NCBI GenBank assembly: GCA_003255025.1
Contig: QANY01013809.1
Location: 591,382-655,381 of the forward strand
DNA: 64,000 nucleotides
Direction of reading: 5' to 3'
DNA from: Datisca glomerata
Lineage: Eukaryota > Streptophyta > Magnoliopsida > Cucurbitales > Datiscaceae
The notes under the pieces are model-generated. The model ran no database searches, was not told the origin of the DNA, and worked only from the letters and a program-made list of their open reading frames with translations. The number at the start of each line of letters is the position of its first letter. Positions within the stretch are counted from its first letter, which is position 1. Positions 35,713 to 47,214 of this stretch are shown here, one piece after another. A program made the position numbers and the translations under genes.

Positions 35713-36793
35713 GCCCATTCGGAGTGTTGGTTTTTGAGTTTTAATCTATTGAAGGAAAATGTCCGATGAAGGCAACCTCATGCTGTCATCATGAGCCCCC
35801 ATTTTCTTTGGTCTACTTGTTCCTCTGTTTCCGAGAATTCTGTTCCCTTTTTTATTTTTATTATTTTTATTTTTCCTATTTTCTTCTCTAATCTCTACCA
35901 AAATCATATTTCTAGTGTTTTTAATATCATTATAATCTTTTTAAAATCTAAATCTAATTCTTACATTATTTATCATATGTTTCTTACTTCATTAAAATTT
36001 TGTTTTCGTCTTAAAAATTTAATATTTTTATTTAATGTTAATTTATAAGTGTGACACTAGCCGGTTAACCAATTTTAATTCAATTTTTTTTAATAAAATT
36101 CATCACTATTTATTAACATTATGTTAACTTAGTGATCCAACTTTGAAATTTAGTTTCTAAAAAATTATGAGATTTTACGTTTATTATTGACTTCGTTGAT
36201 GAACATGTTATCAGAAAGTCATACAAAAATTTGAATATTTTTATTAGGAAAACATTGTTCGTTCTGATTCATAATCAACTGATTATCAGTGTGAGTTACG
36301 TGAAAGTATAATGTAATAAATTTATTTCCAGACGTGACAAAAATAAAATATGAGATCGAATAGCTGACATAATGATGACGCCTAGTGATGGTCACGAGAT
36401 GAGATAGATTAAAATCTCTTTTATTTTATCCAGTTAGAAATAAATAGACATTATTCAGTGCAAATGAGTTTAAACTATATTCATGGCTAATCATACACAA
36501 TTTCACTAGTTAGTGAACTCACCAAGCACACCTACATTAAATTAGGAACTAAACTATCACATTTGGAAGATCTAATCTAATTGAAATAAATCAATGATGT
36601 CAAATCTTTTAGGTATATTTACAGTTCGAGGTCATAAAAAACATTTTTCGAACCAAACTCATCCTTAATTTTACGTAATCTATGACATTTGCGTGACGTT
36701 TTTATAGAGAGACAGTAATAAATGTGACTTCTAAACTTCAGATCTCCTATTTCAAAAAGGGAGTATGAATAATTACTTTCTCAATAAGACACT
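35713..36793. other. AT-rich intergenic sequence between bZIP and gypsy element
   Basis: No supported gene or RNA. The 36789-36793 ACACT is the left target duplication of the gypsy element. Confidence 0.5.
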
Positions 36794-37237
36794 TGAACAT
36801 GTAGAAAACATTCACTATGCCACGTTGATGGAAAGAATCAACCGAGAAGCAATGAGGAGATCTCCCCACACGAGAACGAGAAGAAGGAGATTTGAGTCAC
36901 GAGAAAATATCATGTAGTTGCGACTCATTTTACGGCTAAGAGATTGGGGGATAGACAATTGAAAGGAATTGGTGAAGTGAATGGACTCACACCTGACACG
37001 AGATCCCACGAGTATGGGTGAGATCTTATAGGTGTAATAAAACCTCCGAAAATATAGGAGAGATTGTGACTATTCCCCTCCTATAGGGGAGAGGGTGATC
37101 ATTCCCCTCTTTTTTACTATTTTATTGTCAAAATTGTTATTTTATTTACACATTAGGGCCTATATAAAGGCTTGTGTAATATATAAGTGGATCAATTCAA
37201 TTCAATACAACTAAAAAATTACTCAGTGCATTGACTA

Positions 37238-37293
<56 letters not shown>

Positions 37294-37359
37294 TCACCTA
37301 TTCATTTCTCACTGATCATTATTTAGACTCTATTGGTGTGGAGGAAAAACTCTTTTATA
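36794..37359 (+). repeat. Gypsy 5' LTR
   Basis: It is 566 bp. Shared landmarks with the 3' LTR are CACTATGCCACGT near the start, CCCACGAGTATGGGTGAGAT in the middle, and GTGTGGAGGAAAAACTC at the end. It is longer than its partner mainly because of a (CT)n(TA)n expansion at about 37238-37292. The terminal CA is mutated to TA. Confidence 0.93.
37160..37168 (+). promoter_or_regulatory. Gypsy LTR TATA box (5' copy)
   Basis: CTATATAAAGG follows GGG in a position conserved with CTATATAAGGG at about 56122-56132 in the 3' LTR. This is the likely core promoter for element transcription. Confidence 0.65.
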
Positions 37360-37362
37360 TAT

Positions 37363-37380
37363 TGGTGCTTTCATTGAGGG
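37363..37380 (+). other. Gypsy primer-binding-site-like sequence
   Basis: TGGTGCTTTCATTGAGGG lies three bases after the 5' LTR end. The TGG start, matching a tRNA CCA end, and the location support a PBS. I do not assign the tRNA species. Confidence 0.7.
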
Positions 37381-37486
37381 ACGTAAGAAAAACTCGAGAA
37401 ACCCACCTTGGGCACACTAAGTGTGTCTAGACACTGATCAAACGCAACCCTGAATGAGGACAACGGGACCAGAAACGGAGACGATC

Positions 37487-40400
37487 ATATGGATCAACCA
37501 AATCCACCGACAGAAATGCTACAGACAATCCTAAACGGAATGCATGAAATGGAAATGAGGAACACGGAGGCATTGTGCAGCGCATGGCAGACTATGTAGG
37601 ACCAGATCAACACGCTTCAGCAAGAGTTGGTAAGGACACATGCTGAAGTGAGTCAAAGGGAAAATAAAGAGGAACGAGAAATCCACTCAGGGGGAAACAG
37701 GCAAGATGTAAGTCAGGAGAACCACAAGGACAACATAAATGTACAATGGGAGGAAGTAAAAGTCCAATCCCAAAACTACGTGAAGGAGGCTACATGAGAG
37801 CTCGCATTCCTAGGTCATAACGAAAGAGGCGGTGGAGGAATTATCGGACCAAAAAATAATGGAGATGAGAAACCTGGGAAATACGAAAAAGACCAACCTT
37901 GAATCCCTCACATGTACTCCACTAAGCCCTGAAATCCTAACGACACTTGTACCCAGAAAGTTTGTGGCCCTCAAATTAAATGTTACGAAGGGAAAACAGA
38001 CCCCGTAGTCCACCTTCGATGATTCAAACAAGTAATGGCAATGTATCAACACGAGGATAAACTAATGTGCAGGATGTTCCCCACCAGTCTAGAAGAGATA
38101 TCTATGCAATGGTATCATTTCCTCTATGTGCATTCAATTACTAATTTTGATGTTACGTCTTATGTCTTCCAAGAATAGTACTCTACCTATCGGGCGGTCA
38201 TGGAGGACACAAAGTATCTCTTGACAATTTTTGCCAAGAGAGAGGAGTCGCTACGGGAATACACCCACAGATTTAAGGATAAAATGGCAAAAGTTGAAAG
38301 TTGTGATGATCGAGTTGCCAGAGTGGCCTCCAGATCAATTACCCTGATCTGGAGGAAAAGAAAAGAAGCATATTTAAGACCGCCGAATGGAAGACTAAGG
38401 AGTCAAGAAAACAGGAAAGAAGTTTAAGATCTGAAAGGAAAAAGTCTGACGGAATTGAAAGAAAAGATAAGATAAATGGCAAGAAGGAAAGAACGAGGTA
38501 TCGAAGGCGGGACTCAGACAGGGTACACCTAAGATATAAGGTTTACACACCGCTAACTAAACCAGTGAACCGGATCCTGGATATGATAAAAACAATCAAG
38601 AGATTGTTTCCAACTTAAAGACCGCATCGGACAGCTGATCAAAGATGAGTACCTCCATCAGTTTATGAAAAATAGAACAAAAATGGAAAATAGAAAAGGA
38701 AAATCACGAAGAAGACAAGAGAGACAACGGGAAACAGTCCATCTACATCGTCGGCACGATTATTGTACTCATAGAGCATGAAGGGACAACGAGTAAGGAA
38801 GGAAAGATTTACTGTAAAAATTTGATACTGGAAAAGCACCTAGAAGAATCATCAAGTGTCAACGGGAATCCGCCGCTAGTATTCAATGATCTGGACTTGG
38901 AGCATGATGGACATCATAATGATGCTCTTGTCATTTCGATACAAGTAGGCATCTGCTTGCTCACGAGAGTCTTGGTGGATGACGGGAGTACAATGAACAT
39001 TTATACCGGGCAACCTTGGAGAAAATGTCAATGGGAGAACATGAGCTGCAAGGAACTTCGCATGCGTTAATCGGCTTCAATAGAGCCATCAGCTACTTAG
39101 AGGGAACCCTTGTTCTCCTAGTGAATGCAAACCCTTCAACTATATGACTGAGTTCATGATATTGAGCACATTGTCTCCGTACAACGCTATACTGGGAAGA
39201 ACCTGGCTCCACAAAATGAAAGTCATCCCTTCAACTTTCTACGAAGTACTGAAATACCCATCGCTAGAGGGAGTTAAAATGATAAGAGCATATGCTCTGT
39301 AACTTCTCTGGAATTTGTTAAGAAGAAGGCTACAGAAAAGGCAGAAGGCAAGTGCTCCACTAATTTATAGAAATCACCGAAAGACGGGAAAAACAGCCTG
39401 ATGTACGAGGCGAAGGAAGAAATAAAACTTGTATGCTTGGAGGAAGAAACCCAGAAGATGACAAATGTTGGTACCCGTCTCGAAAGAAGTGAAAAATAAA
39501 AGTTAGTGAGATTCCTAAGTGAAAATAATGATGTGTTCGCAACTACGGCATATAAGATGCCAAGCATCCCCGAATAAATCATCTGCCACAAGCTGAATAC
39601 GGATTCCGTTGTGAGACCAATAAAGTAGAGAAAAAGGAACTTTTCCCCTGAGTGATATCAAGAAATCAAGGAAGAAGTTGAAAAGCTCTTGGCAATAGGT
39701 TTTGTTCGAGAAGTGGACTACCCATAGTGGTTAGCCAATGTGGTAATGGTGCGGAAGAAAAATGGAAAGTGGAGAATATATATGGATTTCACTGAATTGA
39801 ATAAAGCCTTCCTCAAAGATGAATACCCGCTTCCAATGATAGATCAAATGGTCGATTCCACTTTTGGACACGAGCTACTTAGCTTCATGGACGCGTACTC
39901 CAGATACAATCAGGTGAAAACGTTCAAACCTGATCAAGAAAAAAACTCCTTAATTACTAAATATGGTACCTTTTGTTATAAAGTTATGCCTCTTGGACTG
40001 AAAAAAGCAGGTGCTACCAATCAAAGACTGGTGAAAAAGGTCTTCCATGAACAGATCGGGAAGAGCGTGGAAGTCTTCATAGACGACATGCTGGTCAAAA
40101 GCCAGAAATGGGAAGACCATATTCGAGATATCGAAGAAGCCTTTATAGTTCTAAGAAATAACTCCATGAAGTTGAATTCAAAAAAGTGTATGCTCGGGGT
40201 AGATGCAGAAAATTCCTCGGGCACCTGGTGACGCAACGAGGAATCGAAGTAAAGCCGGACCAAGTGAAGGCAATCATGGAGATGAAATCTCAGCGTAGCC
40301 AAAAAGAGATACGTGGGTACCAGGAATGTTGCTTGCCCTGAACAGATTCATCTCAAGATCTACAAATAAATGTAAACCATTTTTCAAAAAGTTGAGAAAG

Positions 40401-42610
40401 AATTATGCGGACAGGTGGAATGAGAAATATGAAAAAACTCTCCACAGAATTAAAGAGTACATGACAACTCCACCTCTACTCTCTAAGCCATTGCTAGGTT
40501 AACAGCTCCTGCTGTATGTTTCCATTTCGACGGTCATCATCAATGTCGTATTTATCAAGGAGGAAGAAAAAAAGTAGAAGCCTGTATTAATCATCAGAAA
40601 AAGCCCTGTAGTAGTCGAGATGAGGTATAAATAGATGAAGAAGTTGGTGTTTGCCATCATGCCACCGCATGAAAACTCAGGCCCTATTCTTCAGGCGCAT
40701 AGCATCAAAGTGTTAACGGATTCTCCTGTCAAGAGTCTCCTGGATTTCCAGAGGTAAGCGGGAGAATGGCGAAGTGGTCAACTGAGCTAAGCCAGTATGA
40801 CAATCATTACAAACTCATGACCTCAATTAAAGGGCAGACACTAGCAGACTTTATTGTAGACTTCACTAAAAGAGAAGTTGAAAGGGGACCTCATAAATAA
40901 ATTGAGAACGGGCCTTGGAAATTATACGTTGATGGTGCTTCAAATAAAAAAGGAGCAGGAGCAGGGGCGGTGATACAGACCCTCTTTGGAGAAACATTGG
41001 AGCATTTCATCTCCTTCGAGTGTAACGCATCAAATAATGAAGCGGAGTATGAAGCACTAATAGCAATGGTGTCCTTTCTATGGGAATACGAGGTAATAGA
41101 TTTGAAAATATTATGTGATTCCATGCTGATTGTGAAACTTGTAACGGGAGAATGTACAGTGAAAGATGAAAGGATGGTGAGCTACCTACAACAGGCAAAA
41201 GACCTCCTAAGCACATTGAAGAGCTATAGAATCCTACAGATCATGAGGAATAAGAACGGGCACGTAGACGCATTGGTGAGCTTGGGATCATCGTTGCAAT
41301 TCTCGTACAAGAGGAACATCTCCGTAGAATTTCTGGAAAAATCAAGCTTATCACTTCCGCTGAACAACGTAGCTAATGTTGAAGTAGAAAGGGAACCCAG
41401 CTGGCAGGATGACATAATCCACTACATTAAAGAGGGAATACTTCCAAAGGACAAGCTCATATCTAGGAAAGTGCAGCAACGGAGAACCAGGTACACCTTA
41501 ATAAATGAACTCTTGCATAAGAAATCATATGCAGGCATGTACCTGAAGTGTCTACAAGAAAAGAAAGCTCAATATGTACTAGCAGAAATTCCCGAAGGAA
41601 TGTGTGGAAACCATATTGGGGCAGATCTTTAGCACACAAAGTGATGAACAAAGGGTACTACTGGCCAAAGATGCACCAAGACGTTAAGCAATATGAATAG
41701 AAATGTGATAAGTATCAGCGCTTTGCACCTGTAGTAAAAAATGGCCCCTAGAGAACTCAAAACCATAGGAAGTCCTTGGTTGTTCATGCAGTAGGTTCTA
41801 GACATTATCGGACCACTCCCATAGCACCCACTCAGAAATGCTTCTTATTGGTCGCAACACATTACTTCACCAAATGGATTGAGGTTGAAGCCTTCGCTAG
41901 AATTCATAGAAATGAAGTGAAAAGGTTCATGTGGAAGAGCATAGAATGCTGATACGTAATTTCTTGGGTCCTCGTATCTGACAATAGACTCTAGTTCATT
42001 GAGAACATGGTGAAAACCTTTTGCGAAGACTTGAAAAACATCAACCGATTATGTACACACTACTATCCACAAGGAAACAGACAAGCTGAGAGGTCAAACC
42101 GAATTATACTTGACAATTTGAAGAAACTACTAGAGCTAGCCAAGGAAAAGTGGGTGGAAGAATTGCCAGCAGTACTATGGGCACACAAATCAACTCTTGA
42201 GAAACAACGGGTGAAACACCTTTTGATCAAGCATAAGGAGAAGAAACAGTGATTCATGTTGAAATTAGAGGCCCCACTGTGAGACCTAGACAAGACGAAC
42301 AACAAAACGATAAACTCCTAAAAAATAACCTTGATGAGATGGAAAAACGATGAGAAGCAGTCCTGATCCGGATGGCCCATTACAACCAGAAGAGGAGATC
42401 TTACTTCCAGAAAAGGTACGAAAATAGGAATTCCATAAGGGAGACTTGGTCCTAAAAAAGAGCTTCCAGACAGAGGGAAAACTTGGGCCAACATGGGAAT
42501 GGTCATATATCATCAGTGGAATAGAGGGAAACGACTACTACCATTTGAAAACAGAAGAAGGAACGAATCTACCAAAACCTGGAAGGCGGCTCAACTAATG
42601 AAATACTTTG
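37487..42610 (+). pseudogene. Gypsy gag-pol polyprotein, degenerate
   Basis: The ATG at 37487 opens gag (MDQPNPPTEMLQ). The gag core near 38070-38330 reads LMCRMFPTSLEEISMQWYH and REESLREYTHRFKDKM. The protease motif LVDDGSTMNIY has its DDGS at 38978-38989. Reverse transcriptase has KNGKWRIYMDFTELNKA, PLPMIDQMVDST and the FIDD box at 40076-40087. The ordinary RNase H region (about 40300-40860) is heavily stopped. A second RNase H begins at about 40905 (WKLYVDGASNKKGAGAGAV, NNEAEYEAL, CDSMLIVKL). Integrase runs about 41560-42600. Its zinc finger reads CDKY where CDKC is expected, and the first catalytic Asp is His (41860-41862, in VATHYFTKW). VSDN and QAERSNR keep the other acidic residues. 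Dead copy. Confidence 0.9.
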
Positions 42611-42721
42611 TTTAATAATTATAATATTCATTATAGTGAACATTTTTTCCGTAAAGGTTTCCGGGTAAAAATTTTTGGTGTCAACATGCACCTTTACGCT
42701 AAGAAACTATAACAGAAATAA

Positions 42722-42922
42722 GAGAATAAAGTCCTTGGGATGGGCAGTTCATAAATCTTACTATCAGAAGGAAATAAGGACATAAAGTCTTTGGGAGTGG
42801 TAGTTCATAAGTCATGCTCTAAAAAAGAAATAATGGCATAAAGTCCTTGGGAGGGGCAGTTCATAAGTCCTACTCTTAGAAGAAAATAATGGCATAAAGC
42901 CATTGTGAGGGCCAGTTCATAA
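42722..42922 (+). repeat. 56-bp tandem repeat, left half (split by insertion)
   Basis: Units read AGTCCTTGGGAGGGGCAGTT, then CATAAGTCCTACTCTCAGAA, then GGAAATAATGGCATAA, with variation. About 3.5 units precede the solo-LTR insertion. The broken unit stops after CAGTTCATAA at 42922 and resumes at 52451 with CATAAGTCCTACTC; CATAA is the target duplication. The array lies between integrase and the antisense ORF. Confidence 0.9.
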
Positions 42923-44556
42923 TGTTGGATCGGGTTTTAAAATTTTAATAAAAAATCATTGAAGCACGAACGATTCGTGGGAGGAATATCAAAAAAATTT
43001 CTAAAAGCAATTTAATCATATTAAATATTAAACTCATCCGTATGATTATGCATACTTAGTTAAACGTATTCAATAGAGGTAGAATCAATTTATACCTTAT
43101 GTTGTATCATAGATTTTCTGAGCTTGGTTGAATCAAATTAATTATCTTGTGTTCTTCATGCTTCATAGAACTCAAAATCAGTCTTCACACTAACAACCAC
43201 TCATATGATTCGGAAGCATACTGAATCAGATGTTGATCAGGAATTTAGTGTGGGCTCTAAAAACAGTTGGAGAAGAAAAATCAATTTTTTTTTTCTTCTC
43301 CCTCTTGGTTTTCGGCGACAACGGTTAGGGAGGGGAGAGAATATCATTTCTCTGCTCTGTGAAACCACATACTGTGTTCAGGGTTTAGGGATGCAATCCT
43401 ATTATCATCCAATATATAATAATAAAGGAATTCGCACATATACATCTATATGTTCAATTACCAAAAATTCACCTTCTAATGTTTGCTATTGCCGAAAATT
43501 ACATATCTCCCTAAGGTTAATGTTGTGTCCGAATTCATCAATCCAAATTGATAAACTAAATTGATCTCCATCAATTAATTAATTATTTTATTTTATTTAC
43601 TAATTATCTAATAATTAGAAAATAACCAATTAATTAATTTGAACATAAATTACTTGCTCTTCACTAATTAAGTGACAACACTCATCACATATGGGTTCAG
43701 GAAATATGCATTGGTCCCAAACACGTTTTTTGTCCAACTCATGTTGTTTTTCATTCATATCCTTATTAGCTACTTTTGAGATCGAATGGACCCACATGAA
43801 TAAAACTATATGGTTCAAATAATCAATAAATTTATCTCCATAATTTCTGACCTATTTAATCATGACATCGTACGACTCCATTATAAGTCTGATGCCGAAT
43901 CAACTCCTAATTCATGCGCGCTACATTTTCTGTTGGTGCAAATAAACTCTTTTATTTCACAATCCACAAAATATTTTAACATATTATCTTTCGTGAAAAT
44001 TAATAACAAGATCGGGATATAAAAATATCATTTTACCCTTCTAATTATTATTTTCTTAACTCATTTATTGATAGTGAATAATAAAGACATAACAGTGAAT
44101 TGTCTTGTACAGTTTACCATATCTTATTCAATTATTCATTTCATCGAATACTTGGCCAAGTTAATTTATTCACACATCCATCAAATAAAGCATAAGGCGA
44201 TATTGTTACATTTGCAATCTCTCCATGAATGTACATATCTGTGAATCACATAACTCCAACATAGTTGAATCATTGTCCCAGTAGCCGAGGTATTATCCGG
44301 CAATTCGAACTCACTCTTTTGACATATCAAAGATCGTAACTAACAAAGTCAAGTTTCTTATTCACCTCAGGATTTAGAGCAATTATGAAAATACACTTAT
44401 AGGTGTAACAATTTTATTTAGAGCTAGATAAACGGCTTTGCTCTAAACTAATTGGTTACTGGTCTATTCAACATGTTCTATAACATGTCTAGGTCAACCG
44501 TTAGAGTCTTCACTCCCATGCCCCGAGGCCGGCATCCTTTGGTTGAACCTAATTGT

Positions 44557-45125
44557 TAGGGGTGTAAGCGGTTCAGTTCGGTGCGGTTTAGGGTGTTTTA
44601 ATGAACCAAACCCGCAAATGCGGTTTATCAAAAATAAGAACCGAACCGGTCAGACCACGCCGAACCGAACGGTCAAAATTCTTTCCAAACCACACTGAAT
44701 CGGTTCAAACCCGTAAAATAAATAGAATAAGTTCTATTGAAAACAAACAAGTCTTAGTTTGAACAATTTTCTGAAAACATGAATTTTCATGTGAAAACAA
44801 AGAAGAAAGAATTGAGATCATTTTAATCCAAAGTTTTATTAATAGATTATAAATACAATCAGTAAACAATAAAATCCTCATAAGCATAAGAAAATCCATG
44901 AGGTAAAAAAACAAAATATAAACTAAAAAAATAAAATACAAACGAGTATGAGAGAGATAGAGAGAGTAAGGAAGTGATGAAAATGTTTATAGATTTGGGT
45001 TAGGGTATTGTGAAAATCTCTTTATATACTGAATATGTGGTTCAGTTTGGTTCGGTGCAGTTTTTCATAAGAACCGCATCGGCTCGGCCCGGTTCCGACG
45101 GTTTCAGCGGTTTTTCTTACCCCTA
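44557..45125. mobile_element. Non-autonomous hAT-like element inside the solo LTR
   Basis: It is 569 bp with terminal inverted repeats TAGGGGTGTAAG at the left and, on the other strand, TAGGGGTAAGAAAAACCG at the right. Subterminal CGGTTCGGT-type repeats lie at both ends, typical of short hAT elements. The flanks CTAATTGT (44549-44556) and CTAACAGT (45126-45133) match at 6 of 8 bases, consistent with an aged 8-bp target duplication. The uninserted Copia-2 LTR at 21950-21970 shows the empty-site context. There is no transposase; the AT-rich open frame on the minus strand is not a gene. Confidence 0.85.
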
Positions 45126-45342
45126 CTAACAGTTATAATCAGACTCAATTGTCCAGTTGATCCTAAGACTGTAAATAACATTCTGAACTATTTCAGAAGA
45201 GTTTATCTGGAAGATCCTTTTGTCATTACTCTTTTTACGTTGACAATAGTTTCACGACTTGAGTAAATTATAAACACGCTTTAATTAATAGAAAATATTG
45301 TCATTCATTTATTAAATTCAGTAGTATAAAATGTCAAAGAGT

Positions 45343-47214
45343 TGTCGTGGTGTATGCATGGCGGAAGCGTGGATGCGTGTGGCCTTTTGAAAAAAATTAA
45401 ACCTTTAATAAAAATTGAATATTTTAATAAAACAAAACTTGCGCAACGTCACGATAACAAAATAATTTTTTTTTATTAAAAACTCTTTTTCAATTAGTCA
45501 GGATCCATTATATATTTTCAAGTTAAATCTACAATATACAAGGTTAAGATCATATATCTCTTGTAGTCTTATCAAGTGTCCTTGCAAAAACTGATCAATC
45601 CTCCTTTCTCACGAAATTTTCCAACGATCAGTAGACTCCGAGATCCAGACGAAGATCTTACAAGTCAATCCTTAACGCACTAGGACGTGCGTGGGCACGC
45701 AGAATATTACAAGATATTTTTTCTGCCACTAGATGTTCTCAACTTATGAGATCTAGAGATTTACTGAGAAAGACTTTAGTGAGACGATTCTTAAACAGAA
45801 CATGATGATTATTTTTTTTAAGATTTGATTAACGTTTAATCACAAAAGAAAATCTCTTTGACACCAATCGTGTTCTCAATTCAACTATTGCTTGGCGAAC
45901 TGATGATATGATCAATTGATTCTCTCATCTTCTTTCAACAACATAGGCCATTAGAATAATATCTGTATACATTCTAGAAAATTGTGTATTAGATTTTTAG
46001 GGATAAACTGAAATAACATTTAATTATAAAAATACTAATTATAGTGGGACCCACTATAATTATGTACAACTGTAGTGCCGCATGCCATCACAGTGTTGCA
46101 CAGTTACTACTGTTATGCCACGTGGCATCATAGTAGTCCATGTCAATTTCTGATACTCTATCGCTGATTGACACGTGGTAATTACTGTGAATTAAATATT
46201 TATTTTAATTAAATAATTATCTAGATATCAAATAATTCAAAATTAACATATCTGATTATCACTATCAACTAACTTATCTGTCATTTCACAAATAACAGAT
46301 TTAGTTGATTTAAATTATTATCTAATAATAACTTGATTATATAATTTCACAAATTAAATCTTCTGTCTCACTTATCGATAATTAAAAAAATCAATAATTA
46401 TTTATATATATAATTTCTAAAAATTATGTTTAAATATATAAATAATTTTTAATTAATTAATCAAACATAATTATCTCGTAATAATATACTTACCTTAGGA
46501 TAATTTTTTTTTTGCAAGTGAGTCATTTTCTCATGTCCTGACATATTCAACCCTAGACAGTTACACAACGTAGTATAGAGGTGACTTGAAGACCATGGAT
46601 CTCTAATTCTAAGCTTCAATAAACCATATTATTAATTAAACTTTTTAATCAAATAATCTTATTAATTAATTACATTATTACTCAACTATAAATATGAAAT
46701 TACACTCTTAGAGATTATAAAATGTATTTACAGAGTATTCTCATGTAGTCCACTGATATAATAATTTCATGTAGTTCTGTCATTCAATTATTAGTTCATA
46801 AATTAGAACTGTTCAAAATTATCATTTTACCCTTCTAATTACCTCTTGATCCTTGAGTACCATTAATCTACTAGTGAATGGCTAATTTATATTCTTATTA
46901 CAAATTTGAGCTCAATAACCATTTAGTTCCAGAATTAACACTTAAGAGAGTCAATGCTTAGTGAAACGTACTAGCAACCATTCATTAAAGATTTCATACT
47001 TTAATATGTTACCGACAATTTTATTCATTATCTATGATCTTAATACTCTCATACTAATAAAAAATCATAATCTCATTAATGAATATGTAATTTTCAGATA
47101 TTTATATAAATTATTCAACAATAATTTAAAAGAACAATTATAAGAAAAATGTAATTCTCTTTAAATTTGTATCAAAATGTCAATACACATACTTTGAGGT
47201 TATAACATCCAACA
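45343..47214 (-). repeat. Copia-1B 3' LTR (left)
   Basis: It is 1872 bp. It aligns with 2041-4279 from GCGTGTGGCCTTTTGAAAAA to CATCCAACA, with a deletion near 46956 that joins GAGTCAAT to GCTTAGTG. In its palindromic array it contains a perfect GCCACGTGGC (46117-46126). Confidence 0.88.

Noticed and set aside
40021..42513. Several minus-strand open frames opposite the gypsy pol region
   Set aside because: Shadows of the plus-strand polyprotein without domains.
43205..43564. 119-residue plus-strand frame
   Set aside because: It lies wholly inside the reverse-oriented Copia-2 solo LTR.
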